Origin: CAYUYM01 sp964449305
GTDB taxonomy: Bacteria > Bacteroidota > Ignavibacteria > SZUA-365 > CAYQST01
DNA: 30,102 nt
Assembly (NCBI GenBank): GCA_964449305.1
Contig: CAYUYM010000017.1
Span: forward strand, 1 to 30,102
Direction of reading: 5' to 3'
Below are positions 23,700 through 30,102 of the stretch, piece after piece. How positions within the stretch are numbered: the stretch's first letter is position 1; every line of letters starts with the position of its first letter. Under the pieces are notes generated by a model. That model ran no database searches, was not told where the DNA came from, and saw only the letters and a program-made list of their open reading frames with translations. A program made the position numbers and the translations under genes.

Positions 23700-25283
23700 T
23701 CACTGCCCGTCGGTGGCGCGCCGCTCCGTGCGGATCGTCCTCCCACCGGGTTCATGATGCTCGATGAGCACGGGACCGATGCCCCGGGCGTACCAGGCGA
23801 CCACATGAAGCGCATCACTGTCCGGCTCTCCGGCCGCGTTCTCCACGGCATAGCGCACCACAAGGATGTCGGACCAGGACTGGCGGCGATCGGACGACAC
23901 GAGCGTCTCCAACACAAGCTGCACACGTGCGGTGATGATGCGCGACACGCTGGTGTTCGTCCCCGTCCCGGTGACAAGGTCGCCACAGCTCCAGGTGCTG
24001 CCGAGGCGCATGTGCGGGACCAGCAGACGCAGCTCGGATGGTGTGTCGATGGTCCCGGCTCCGGGCAGGGGGATCTCCGTCCAGTTGCCCGTGCCGCGTG
24101 CGGCATGGAACAACACGTGCTCACCCGCACAGACGAGCGTGCCGGTCTGCGTCTCCACCATCGAATGGAGGGCTGTGCCCTTGAGGCTGATGACGGGGTC
24201 GTTCTGCACCGGAAGCTCCGTCACGCCGCCATCGGTGGCGATGGCGATGTGACCGTCGTTTGGGGACAGCCAGACATCGCGGACCATGGTGGTGAAGGAC
24301 TTCAGTGGTGTCCATGTTTTGCCGAGCGAGGTCCAGAGTGTCGAGTTCGCGGTGACGGCGAGGAGGCTGTAGGATGCGTTGGGTATGGTCGAAAGCTGGG
24401 TCACCGCCAGGGATTGAAACCCGTTCATCATGGTGAGGCTGGGTGGAGTGCCGGGAATGACCTCGATCATTGCGACCTCACCCTGGCTGCCTCCCACCCA
24501 GAGCATCGAATACCCGCGCCCCAGGGGATTGAAGGTCAGGCAGGTCACTGGTGAGCCGAGCGCGACTGTTCTCCACGTCGTGTCGTCCGTGGTCCAGAGG
24601 AAGATCATGCCGTCAGCGGTGCAGGCGAGGGCACCTTGGCCATCGATCACCACATCCGTTGGATGCTGGAGCGGGAGCTGGATGGACCTCCAGGAACGTC
24701 CGTTGTCGAGCGTCATGATCACCCGGCCGTTCGAGTCGAAGGCGCAGGCGGCGTAGGATCCGGTGCTGTCGGGGCGGATGCTGTGGAGACCGATGATGCC
24801 CGGCATGGCCGGCGCGGTGGTCGCGGACCAGGTTCCGGAAGGCAGCTCACATTTCATGACGCCCGCACCCTTCACAGCGGCGAGCACCGACGCCCCGGCC
24901 CAGCCCGCCAGATCCAGAAGTGTGCTCTGCGCAGCAGGTGTCCGCCGGATGAGGCGCATGGCGGAGGGAAGTCGGAAGAGTGTGGCTGCGGTGAGGCCGG
25001 TGGCACGCAGGGTGTCTCCTGCCGCGGAGATGGTCATGGTGTCGGCTGTCGGTGCAGTCCCCACGTGATGGACCAGCGCACTCACCGATGGGCCGGGAAG
25101 GATGTCGATGCGAAGCAGCGTACTGTCACCACCGGTGGTGACGAAGTAGCCCGCACTGTCGTTGCGTGCCGGCCAGGCGTAGTCTCCGGGTTGGAGCACG
25201 CGCCCCGAGCCATCGGGGGCCGCGGGGTCGGCGCAGGCTGCAAGGAGGCCGGGGAGGATGGCGAGGAGGAGCAGGCGCCGCAT
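23700..25283 (-). CDS. Beta-propeller-like (BNR/sortilin-type) lipoprotein
   Basis: A 527-residue lipoprotein: signal MRRLLLLAILPGLLAAC with lipobox Cys at 17, then repeats of roughly 45-60 residues that look like propeller blades, for example IMTLDNGRSWRSIQLP, LWTTDDTTWRTVAL, LWTSLGKTWTPLKSF and AARGTGNWTEIPLP. The D-x-G-x-x-W flavour is that of BNR/photosystem-assembly-like propellers. The C-terminal 90 residues look different and may be a separate strand-rich domain. No catalytic motif is evident. ATG 25283 opens the signal peptide; an in-frame GTG at 25295 overlaps the preceding gene and would give four extra residues. It is the last gene of the sigma/anti-sigma operon, 5 bases after the barrel fusion gene, so it may be the partner or output of that signalling unit (inference). 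Confidence 0.75.
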   Translation of the reverse strand: MRRLLLLAILPGLLAACADPAAPDGSGRVLQPGDYAWPARNDSAGYFVTTGGDSTLLRIDILPGPSVSALVHHVGTAPTADTMTISAAGDTLRATGLTAATLFRLPSAMRLIRRTPAAQSTLLDLAGWAGASVLAAVKGAGVMKCELPSGTWSATTAPAMPGIIGLHSIRPDSTGSYAACAFDSNGRVIMTLDNGRSWRSIQLPLQHPTDVVIDGQGALACTADGMIFLWTTDDTTWRTVALGSPVTCLTFNPLGRGYSMLWVGGSQGEVAMIEVIPGTPPSLTMMNGFQSLAVTQLSTIPNASYSLLAVTANSTLWTSLGKTWTPLKSFTTMVRDVWLSPNDGHIAIATDGGVTELPVQNDPVISLKGTALHSMVETQTGTLVCAGEHVLFHAARGTGNWTEIPLPGAGTIDTPSELRLLVPHMRLGSTWSCGDLVTGTGTNTSVSRIITARVQLVLETLVSSDRRQSWSDILVVRYAVENAAGEPDSDALHVVAWYARGIGPVLIEHHEPGGRTIRTERRATDGQ

Positions 25284-25288
25284 GGTGC

Positions 25289-26686
25289 TCACCACAGGAA
25301 GTATCCGATGCCGAAACGGACGTCGACGCCGGAAGTGTACGTGCGGGTTGTGGGAAGCGTGCCGATGATGCCCACAGGCACGCCCTTCTCGCCTGGAAGT
25401 GGTGCAGGGGCTGTGCTGCGGGCCCAGCCACCCTGGTACTGTGCCAGGAGAAGGAGACGGATGTTCGATGACAGATGGCGGCCGAGCGTTGCACCCACGG
25501 AGAACAGCGGTGTTGATGCCTCACCGAATGCCCAGCCGCCCGAGACGAAGGCCTGGGCGAAGGTGAGGGAGCCGGGGGTGAGCAGCCAGGATGCGCGGAG
25601 CCGGATGAAGGTGGCGGTGTTGTCCGCATGGCCCGCGGTTTCGGTGAGGACGGGGATGCCTTCGGATGTGGTGATGACGCCCGTGTACACTGCCTGGCGG
25701 AGACGGAGGGCGGACTGCCCGCCTTCGATACCGAGCTCGATGCGGTCCGTGAGCGGATAATGGATGCCGACGAGGAATGAGCCGTGGAGCTGGTCCGCCG
25801 CGGCGCCGGTGCGCATGGGGGCGACGGCACCCGCCGTGGCGACGATGAGGAGGGGCGGCAGGAGGCGCGGACCCGGCATCGGAGGGACGTGGTCGCGCCA
25901 TGCGGCGTCGTGTGCGGCCTCTGTGGTGAACGGGACAAGAGGGGCGACGACGAAGCCATCAGCGCTGAGCACGAAGAGGGTCGGGGCATTGTTCCAGAGC
26001 ACCGGGCTGATTTCCGCCTGTGTCGACTGGGGTGGCGTGCTTCGGTCGGGTGGCGTTGCGGGTGGGACGTGGTCCGACACCGCAGGGGCGGCCGCGTCGG
26101 AGCGATGCAGCGCATGGCCGGCGTCGTGAGCAGCGCTGCGCCGGATGCCGGCGTCGGAGGTGGCGGATGGAGCAGTGTCGGGGATCCGCTGCAGCGCAGG
26201 CACTGCCGCGTGGTCCGGTGCCGTCGTGGATGCCGGCGCGGCGGGCGTGGCGGCTGCGCTGTTTGTGGATGGCGTTGCGGAGATGGCGGCCTCGGGAGCG
26301 GGGTCAACCAGTGTGGACGGCAGTGAGATCCAGAGAAGGACGAGGACAAGGATGGAGGCGAGGCCGTACCAGGCCAGGTGGTGAAGGCGTCGGGTGGCTG
26401 CGGTGGTGAGGGTGGCGCCGATCGGGGCGTCGGGGCTCTGCAGGCGGGGCTCCATGGTGGCGAGCACGGGGATGCGCCCGGCCAGGCGACGCTCGATGGT
26501 GAGGGGGACGCCCAGTTCCTGCCGGTGGGCCGCGACCAGCGCCTGCACACGCGTGTGCTCGTCGAAGACGGCACGCTTTTCCGCATCATCGGCGATCTCG
26601 CGCTGGAGGGCGTCCGATGCATCCGCATCGAGCACCCCGTCGAGATGCGCCATCACGCGCAATTCAAAATCATCGTGGTTGGTCAT
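25289..26686 (-). CDS. Anti-sigma-like cytoplasmic region fused via one membrane helix and a long linker to a putative outer-membrane beta-barrel
   Basis: A 465-residue fusion. Residues 1-100 are acidic/helical and resemble the start of anti-sigma factors (FELRVMAHLDGVLDADASD, then a second helix with EKRAVFDEHTRVQAL) but lack a zinc-binding HxxxCxxC motif. One membrane helix follows (about 104-122). Residues about 125-225 are an Ala/Pro/Thr/Ser linker. Residues about 296-465 are alternating amphipathic strands with aromatic girdle residues (FLVGIHYPLTDRIELGIEGG, RLLLLAQYQGGW) ending in GIGYFLW, a terminal aromatic typical of outer-membrane barrels. The start codon overlaps the stop of the ECF sigma gene (ATGA). 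It could connect the outer membrane physically to sigma release. Anti-sigma function is inferred from gene order and topology, and the barrel from sequence pattern only. Confidence 0.72.
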   Translation of the reverse strand: MTNHDDFELRVMAHLDGVLDADASDALQREIADDAEKRAVFDEHTRVQALVAAHRQELGVPLTIERRLAGRIPVLATMEPRLQSPDAPIGATLTTAATRRLHHLAWYGLASILVLVLLWISLPSTLVDPAPEAAISATPSTNSAAATPAAPASTTAPDHAAVPALQRIPDTAPSATSDAGIRRSAAHDAGHALHRSDAAAPAVSDHVPPATPPDRSTPPQSTQAEISPVLWNNAPTLFVLSADGFVVAPLVPFTTEAAHDAAWRDHVPPMPGPRLLPPLLIVATAGAVAPMRTGAAADQLHGSFLVGIHYPLTDRIELGIEGGQSALRLRQAVYTGVITTSEGIPVLTETAGHADNTATFIRLRASWLLTPGSLTFAQAFVSGGWAFGEASTPLFSVGATLGRHLSSNIRLLLLAQYQGGWARSTAPAPLPGEKGVPVGIIGTLPTTRTYTSGVDVRFGIGYFLW

Positions 26687-27306
26687 CGTGGGTGCCTTTG
26701 ATCTTCATGGGTGTCGAGATGCGGTCGAAGCAGCGCGCGCAGGCGCTGGCGGGCCCGCCAGATCCGCTGGCGGACGATTCCGACGTTGGTGCCGGTGCAG
26801 GCGGCGATGTCATCGTAGCTCATTCCATCCACTTCACGCAGCACCACGGCCTCACGCTGCTCCTCCGTCAGGCAGTCGATGGCCGCGGCGATGGAGCGCT
26901 GCACATCGCTCTGCTCCGCGAGCCAGGAGGGATCGTGCTGGGGGCCGGTTTCCGCCAGCTCCGTGCACGCGTCGATGGGCAGCGTCGGTGTGCCGCGCAT
27001 CGCATTGAGGCAGGTGTTGCGTGTCATGATCATGATCCAGGCCCGGGCGCTGCCGCTGCCGTTGAAGCGGGCCTTCTGTTCATAGATGCGGATGAAAACC
27101 TCCTGGAAGGCGTCTCCGGCCCGGTCTGCATCGCCACGGAACATGCCCAGGGCGCAGCGGTACACCGGTGCGCGGAGGCGGCGGTAGTATGCGGCAAAGG
27201 CCGCGTCGTCACCAGCATAGAACGCCTGGAGCAGCCCCTCATCGGACGCCGCTTCGGCGGCGGTGGTGCAGGTCTGGATGTTTCCATGGACGATCGGTTC
27301 GGTCAT
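26683..27306 (-). CDS. ECF-type RNA polymerase sigma factor (second)
   Basis: A 207-residue ECF sigma. Region 2 is FYAGDDAAFAAYYRRLRAPV through DAFQEVFIRIYEQKARFN and ARAWIMIMTRNTCLNAMR. Region 4 is DCLTEEQREAVVLREVDGMS followed by DDIAACTGTNVGIVRQRIWR, the -35-binding helix-turn-helix. The frame is open further upstream to 27432, but that extension is Pro/Arg-rich and crosses a probable terminator stem, so ATG 27306 (MTEPIVHGN) is preferred. The stop overlaps the next start as ATGA. It is distinct in sequence from the ECF factor on the plus strand and belongs to a different regulatory set: membrane-barrel fusion and propeller lipoprotein. It probably controls its own operon, but I could not identify a promoter motif. 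Confidence 0.92.
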   Translation of the reverse strand: MTEPIVHGNIQTCTTAAEAASDEGLLQAFYAGDDAAFAAYYRRLRAPVYRCALGMFRGDADRAGDAFQEVFIRIYEQKARFNGSGSARAWIMIMTRNTCLNAMRGTPTLPIDACTELAETGPQHDPSWLAEQSDVQRSIAAAIDCLTEEQREAVVLREVDGMSYDDIAACTGTNVGIVRQRIWRARQRLRALLRPHLDTHEDQRHPR

Positions 27307-27387
27307 GATGGCCGTGCTGCCGGAGGTCTGACGATATGACGGGGAGGGGGGATTCACTGGGTGGTCTGGGAGGTTCGGGAAGCGGAA

Positions 27388-27420
27388 ATTCCGGGGGGCG
27401 GGTCGCCGCACCCCCGGAAT
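27388..27420 (-). terminator. Probable terminator after the large T9SS cargo gene
   Basis: ATTCCGGGGG (27388-27397) and CCCCCGGAAT (27411-27420) form a perfect 10-bp inverted repeat with a 13-base loop, 25 bases after the minus-strand stop codon. On that strand the stem is followed by TTCCGCTT. Confidence 0.6.
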
Positions 27421-27445
27421 CCGGCGCTGCAAGGCGCAATGGTGA

Positions 27446-29896
27446 TCAGCGCATGAGGAGGAGCGTCTTCACAGACGTCTGTCGGACGCCGTCGGGGCCG
27501 ATGCCGGTGATCCGGACCATGTAGGTGCCCGGTGCGGCGCGGTGGCCGTCGGTTGTCGTGCCATCCCAGTTCCACTGGGCGATGTTGTGTCGCACAGCGA
27601 CGAGGCGGCCCATGATGTCATGGATCTCAATCTGCGCATCCCGCATCTCCGACGTGGCAATGTGGACACGCCCGGTGGAAGGATTCGGTGCGAGGCTGAA
27701 TTCCCATCCGGGGAGCGAGGGTCTGTCGATGCCGGTGGTCGCCTGGGCGTGCCCCCGGAAGTGGATGGCGGATGCAATATGCGAATATGACGACTGAAAG
27801 AGGAGCTCATCCTCCCAGATGCCGGCATCATTGCTCATGAACGTGATGCCGAGCGGGAAGCCTGCACCAGGTTCCACGGTCAGCGGGAAGAGGCCGGCGG
27901 GCAGACCCAGGATCTCGAAATGCGTGCCGGTGGCGAGCGAGACATTCTCGATGGTGACAGGAATGCCGAGGTTGTTGACGAAGGTCACCTCCTCGGTGGT
28001 CGTTGATCCGGCACTCTCGATGGTGATCCATTGGTTCTGCCTGGCGGGGGAGAAGAGGGCGTGCGGTGCGCCACCCGTGGCGACACCACCTGCAGGCATG
28101 CCCTCGATCGTGAAGTGCAGCGTGGTGCATGCAGGGTCGGGTGACGACACGTTCACGACGAGCGTGGCGGTGTCGGGCACACCCTCCATGCTCCACGGTG
28201 CACGCGGCTCGTAGATCAGCGAGGTCAGTTCGAAGGTCGTCGGACCCAGCGGGCCGGCGGGGGCGAGCACGAATGGCGCCTGCGAAAAGATCCCGAACGG
28301 ACAACCGGCGGTCGTGTCGGCCAGCGTGATGGACGTGATCATGAGTGTCGAGTTTGAAATGTTGGCCATCTCCACCGCGAAGCGCATCATGCCGCCGATG
28401 CGTGTGGTGGGTTGAACGGCATACCAGGCCATGAGGCAGGGGGACGATTCCAGCGACGGGATTCCATGGTTCGAACGGCCGATGAGCGCCACGGTGAGGG
28501 AGCCCGAAGGCTGCTGCCCGAGCGAGTCGACGTAGTCGATGGTGAGCACGTCGTAGAGCCGGACCTGCGTCGCTCCCGGGGTGAGGCAGACCTGGATGGT
28601 GCAGCTCCCATTGGCCGGGACGATGCGTGGTGAGGCGTCGGGCAGTGTGAACTGCGGGGCGATGCCGCTCAGGGCGAGTCCGGTGATGGCCACATCCCGC
28701 GGAGCATGGTTCGCGACAGTCACATCCAGGCAGCGTGTCGCACCGGTGTCCACCATGTCGAAGTCGAGCGTGGGTTTCACATCGAGTGCGCGGGTGATGA
28801 TGATGGAATCCTGCACGATCACAAGGGCGACCAGCAGATCCTCCGTGCCGCTGGAGAAGCGCAGGAGGCCGGATGCGCCATCCGCAGGCACACCCTGGCA
28901 GGAGATGACCACGGGGTGCACCTGACCGGGATCGATGTCGAAGAGGGTGTCGGTGATGGTGAAGGGCCAGCTGCGGCCGGTGAGGGACGCATGCAGGGTG
29001 AGGCGTGTGGTTCCGATGTTGTGCACCTGCGCCGCGGTCTGCCCATTGCCCTGCTCGTTCGTATGGATGAGCAGTGTGCCGCCGATGGCATTGTCGACCG
29101 TGAAGGATGAGGCGGTGAAGGGATCACGGACCACATCACCGGTGATGATCACGGTGTCGGTGGTGGCACCATCGGACACGAACAGCATGGTGGTGTAGGT
29201 ACCGGGGTCGGCGGCAAGGAGCCGGATGGAGATCTTGTCGAAACCGCCACTGGGCAGCACGCTGGGCGAGGGGGTGACCAGCGAGAACACGGCGTCCCCC
29301 GAGAGCGCGTAGGTCATCTGCAGGTTGGTGCTGCCGGGGTTCCAGATCGTGATGCCTTCCTCTGAGGATGTGCCCGTGATGCCATGCATGGTGAACTGTG
29401 AGTCGCCCAGGAGGTAGGCCGTCCGGAGTTCCATCACATCGAACACGATGGACGCAGAGTCCTCCTCCACACCATCGGTGGCATGGAAGATCATGGAATA
29501 GACACCACCCGTGGGGAACCAGGTCCAGAGATCCACCGTCTCATATGAGGCGGGAGGGATGGTGCGTTGGATGGACTGGCTGTTTGAGGCTGTGTCGAGG
29601 AAGAAGCTCGTGGGTCCGAGGACGGTGAGCGTGAGCGTGACCGGTGTGGTGTCGGTGTTGGCGAGGAGAACGGGGAAGCTCTCGAGATGGCGGGCGATGG
29701 CGTACATCGAGAGCAGCGAATCGAGACCGCGTGTCTGGATCCAGCGATGCGTCGGGCTCTGTGCGGCGATGCGCACATGCGGAGCCTGCCGGGAGGAGTG
29801 CGTCGCCCCCATCGTCGGCTGCGCGGCGGGTTGGGCGCCCGCGGCAGCCGAAGCGATGAGGAACAGCATGAGAAGTCGTGTCGTGGCGTGTTTCAT
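27446..29896 (-). CDS. Large exported T9SS cargo protein with choice-of-anchor-D/Ig-like repeats
   Basis: An 816-residue exported protein of unknown function. Signal peptide MKHATTRLLMLFLIASAAAGAQ, then about seven strand-rich repeats of 80-110 residues whose pattern (for example LDFDMVDTGATRCLDVTVANHA and ATGTHFEILGLPAGLFPLTVEPG) is that of choice-of-anchor-D/ASPM-SPD-2-Hydin-like Ig folds. The last 85 residues are a T9SS sorting domain of the APNPSTGRVHI type, with EIHDIMGRLVAV and a final KTLLLMR. This differs from the NHPNPF type in the five cargo genes upstream. ATG 29896 opens the signal peptide; the frame is open upstream to 30010 but that part is not signal-like. A structural or adhesive surface protein is most likely. 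It is probably monocistronic, with palindromes upstream and a hairpin downstream. Confidence 0.82.
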   Translation of the reverse strand: MKHATTRLLMLFLIASAAAGAQPAAQPTMGATHSSRQAPHVRIAAQSPTHRWIQTRGLDSLLSMYAIARHLESFPVLLANTDTTPVTLTLTVLGPTSFFLDTASNSQSIQRTIPPASYETVDLWTWFPTGGVYSMIFHATDGVEEDSASIVFDVMELRTAYLLGDSQFTMHGITGTSSEEGITIWNPGSTNLQMTYALSGDAVFSLVTPSPSVLPSGGFDKISIRLLAADPGTYTTMLFVSDGATTDTVIITGDVVRDPFTASSFTVDNAIGGTLLIHTNEQGNGQTAAQVHNIGTTRLTLHASLTGRSWPFTITDTLFDIDPGQVHPVVISCQGVPADGASGLLRFSSGTEDLLVALVIVQDSIIITRALDVKPTLDFDMVDTGATRCLDVTVANHAPRDVAITGLALSGIAPQFTLPDASPRIVPANGSCTIQVCLTPGATQVRLYDVLTIDYVDSLGQQPSGSLTVALIGRSNHGIPSLESSPCLMAWYAVQPTTRIGGMMRFAVEMANISNSTLMITSITLADTTAGCPFGIFSQAPFVLAPAGPLGPTTFELTSLIYEPRAPWSMEGVPDTATLVVNVSSPDPACTTLHFTIEGMPAGGVATGGAPHALFSPARQNQWITIESAGSTTTEEVTFVNNLGIPVTIENVSLATGTHFEILGLPAGLFPLTVEPGAGFPLGITFMSNDAGIWEDELLFQSSYSHIASAIHFRGHAQATTGIDRPSLPGWEFSLAPNPSTGRVHIATSEMRDAQIEIHDIMGRLVAVRHNIAQWNWDGTTTDGHRAAPGTYMVRITGIGPDGVRQTSVKTLLLMR

Positions 29897-29931
29897 GGGT
29901 GTGTCTTGGGATGGTGATCGTGTCGTTTCGG

Positions 29932-29958
29932 TTCTCGAGAAACCATTCTGCATGCAGA
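29932..29958. promoter_or_regulatory. Two palindromes upstream of the large T9SS cargo gene
   Basis: TTCTCGAGAA (29932-29941) and TCTGCATGCAGA (29947-29958) are both perfect palindromes, 5 bases apart, at 36 to 62 bases before the start codon. The spacing and place suit dimeric repressor sites, but no regulator is known; chance occurrence of each alone is not negligible. Confidence 0.35.
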
Positions 29959-30015
29959 CACACGCCGGTGCGGGAAAATCACGGGGGCGAGCGAGAAAAT
30001 CCGATCGCATCCATC

Positions 30016-30042
30016 AAAAAAAACCGCCACAGCGTGGCGGTT
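30016..30042 (-). terminator. Intrinsic terminator of tRNA-Arg(ACG)
   Basis: A stem of CCGCCAC/GTGGCGG (30024-30040, extendable by two A-T pairs) with an AGC loop; read on the minus strand it is followed by eight T. It starts about 8 bases after the tRNA 3' end. Confidence 0.93.
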
Positions 30043-30049
30043 GTCGTTG

Positions 30050-30102
30050 CGCGCCCTCAGGGACTCGAACCCCGAACCTTCTGATCCGTAGTCAGATGCT
30101 CT
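30050..30102 (-). tRNA. tRNA-Arg (anticodon ACG), 5' end beyond window
   Basis: Read on the minus strand, the last 53 bases give the end of the D arm (GAGC), the anticodon stem TCTGA/TCAGA around the loop CTACGGA (anticodon ACG, decodes CGN with A34 modified to inosine), the variable region AGGTT, the T arm CGGGG-TTCGAGT-CCCTG, and the 3' acceptor strand AGGGCGC with discriminator G. The 5' acceptor strand and most of the D arm lie outside the window. CCA is not encoded. Confidence 0.93.

Noticed and set aside
25126..26628. Ser/Pro/Arg-rich frame of 500 codons on the minus strand, offset from the anti-sigma/barrel gene
   Set aside because: Overlaps the better supported frame, which has an ATGA junction with the sigma gene, a membrane helix and barrel-like strands; this one is low-complexity reading of GC-rich DNA.

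Overview
The window is GC-rich bacterial chromosome from a Gram-negative member of the FCB (Fibrobacteres-Chlorobi-Bacteroidetes) group. Two things point there. Six proteins end in a C-terminal domain of the type IX secretion (T9SS) type-A sorting kind, five of them with the NHPNPF signature. A tRNA promoter also fits the Bacteroidota sigma consensus TTTG-N19-TAnnTTTG exactly. The high GC and the style of these domains resemble Kapabacteria, Ignavibacteria or Rhodothermota-like lineages more than gut Bacteroides, but the lineage call is inference.

Left part (1-8541, + strand): the 3' part of a CYTH-domain gene, a small exported protein, tRNA-Arg(CCG) with a promoter, a membrane-anchored TPR protein, then a run of an exported GH20 beta-N-acetylhexosaminidase, an exported GH29 alpha-L-fucosidase, an RDD membrane protein and the RecG helicase. 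The two glycosidases together suggest trimming of fucosylated, GlcNAc/GalNAc-containing glycans outside the cytoplasm. Next come an M2-type (ACE-like) metallopeptidase lipoprotein and a small unrecognised coiled protein, both followed by clear terminators.

Middle (10998-22382, + strand): an ECF sigma factor, a small membrane protein that is probably its anti-sigma factor, and a periplasmic CpxP/Spy/CnrX-like sensor with a charged repeat tail. They lead into a tightly packed run of five large exported proteins, all with T9SS sorting domains: two paralogous metallophosphoesterases, a double-DUF1566/SUMF1-like protein lacking the catalytic cysteines of formylglycine-generating enzyme, and two paralogous arylsulfotransferase-family proteins. 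This is the most unusual block and may be a surface-displayed phosphate/sulfate-ester system under extracytoplasmic control.

Right part (22537-30102, - strand): a secreted DRGH-type nuclease lipoprotein, then a three-gene operon of ECF sigma factor, a protein fusing a cytoplasmic anti-sigma-like region through one membrane helix and a long Pro/Ala linker to a putative outer-membrane beta-barrel, and a beta-propeller-like lipoprotein. Last come a large T9SS cargo protein with choice-of-anchor-D-like repeats and the 3' part of tRNA-Arg(ACG) with a strong terminator. I see no IS element, phage gene, CRISPR array or rRNA. No stretch over 300 bases lacks a gene or RNA; the largest gap (23413-23699) holds three perfect inverted repeats.
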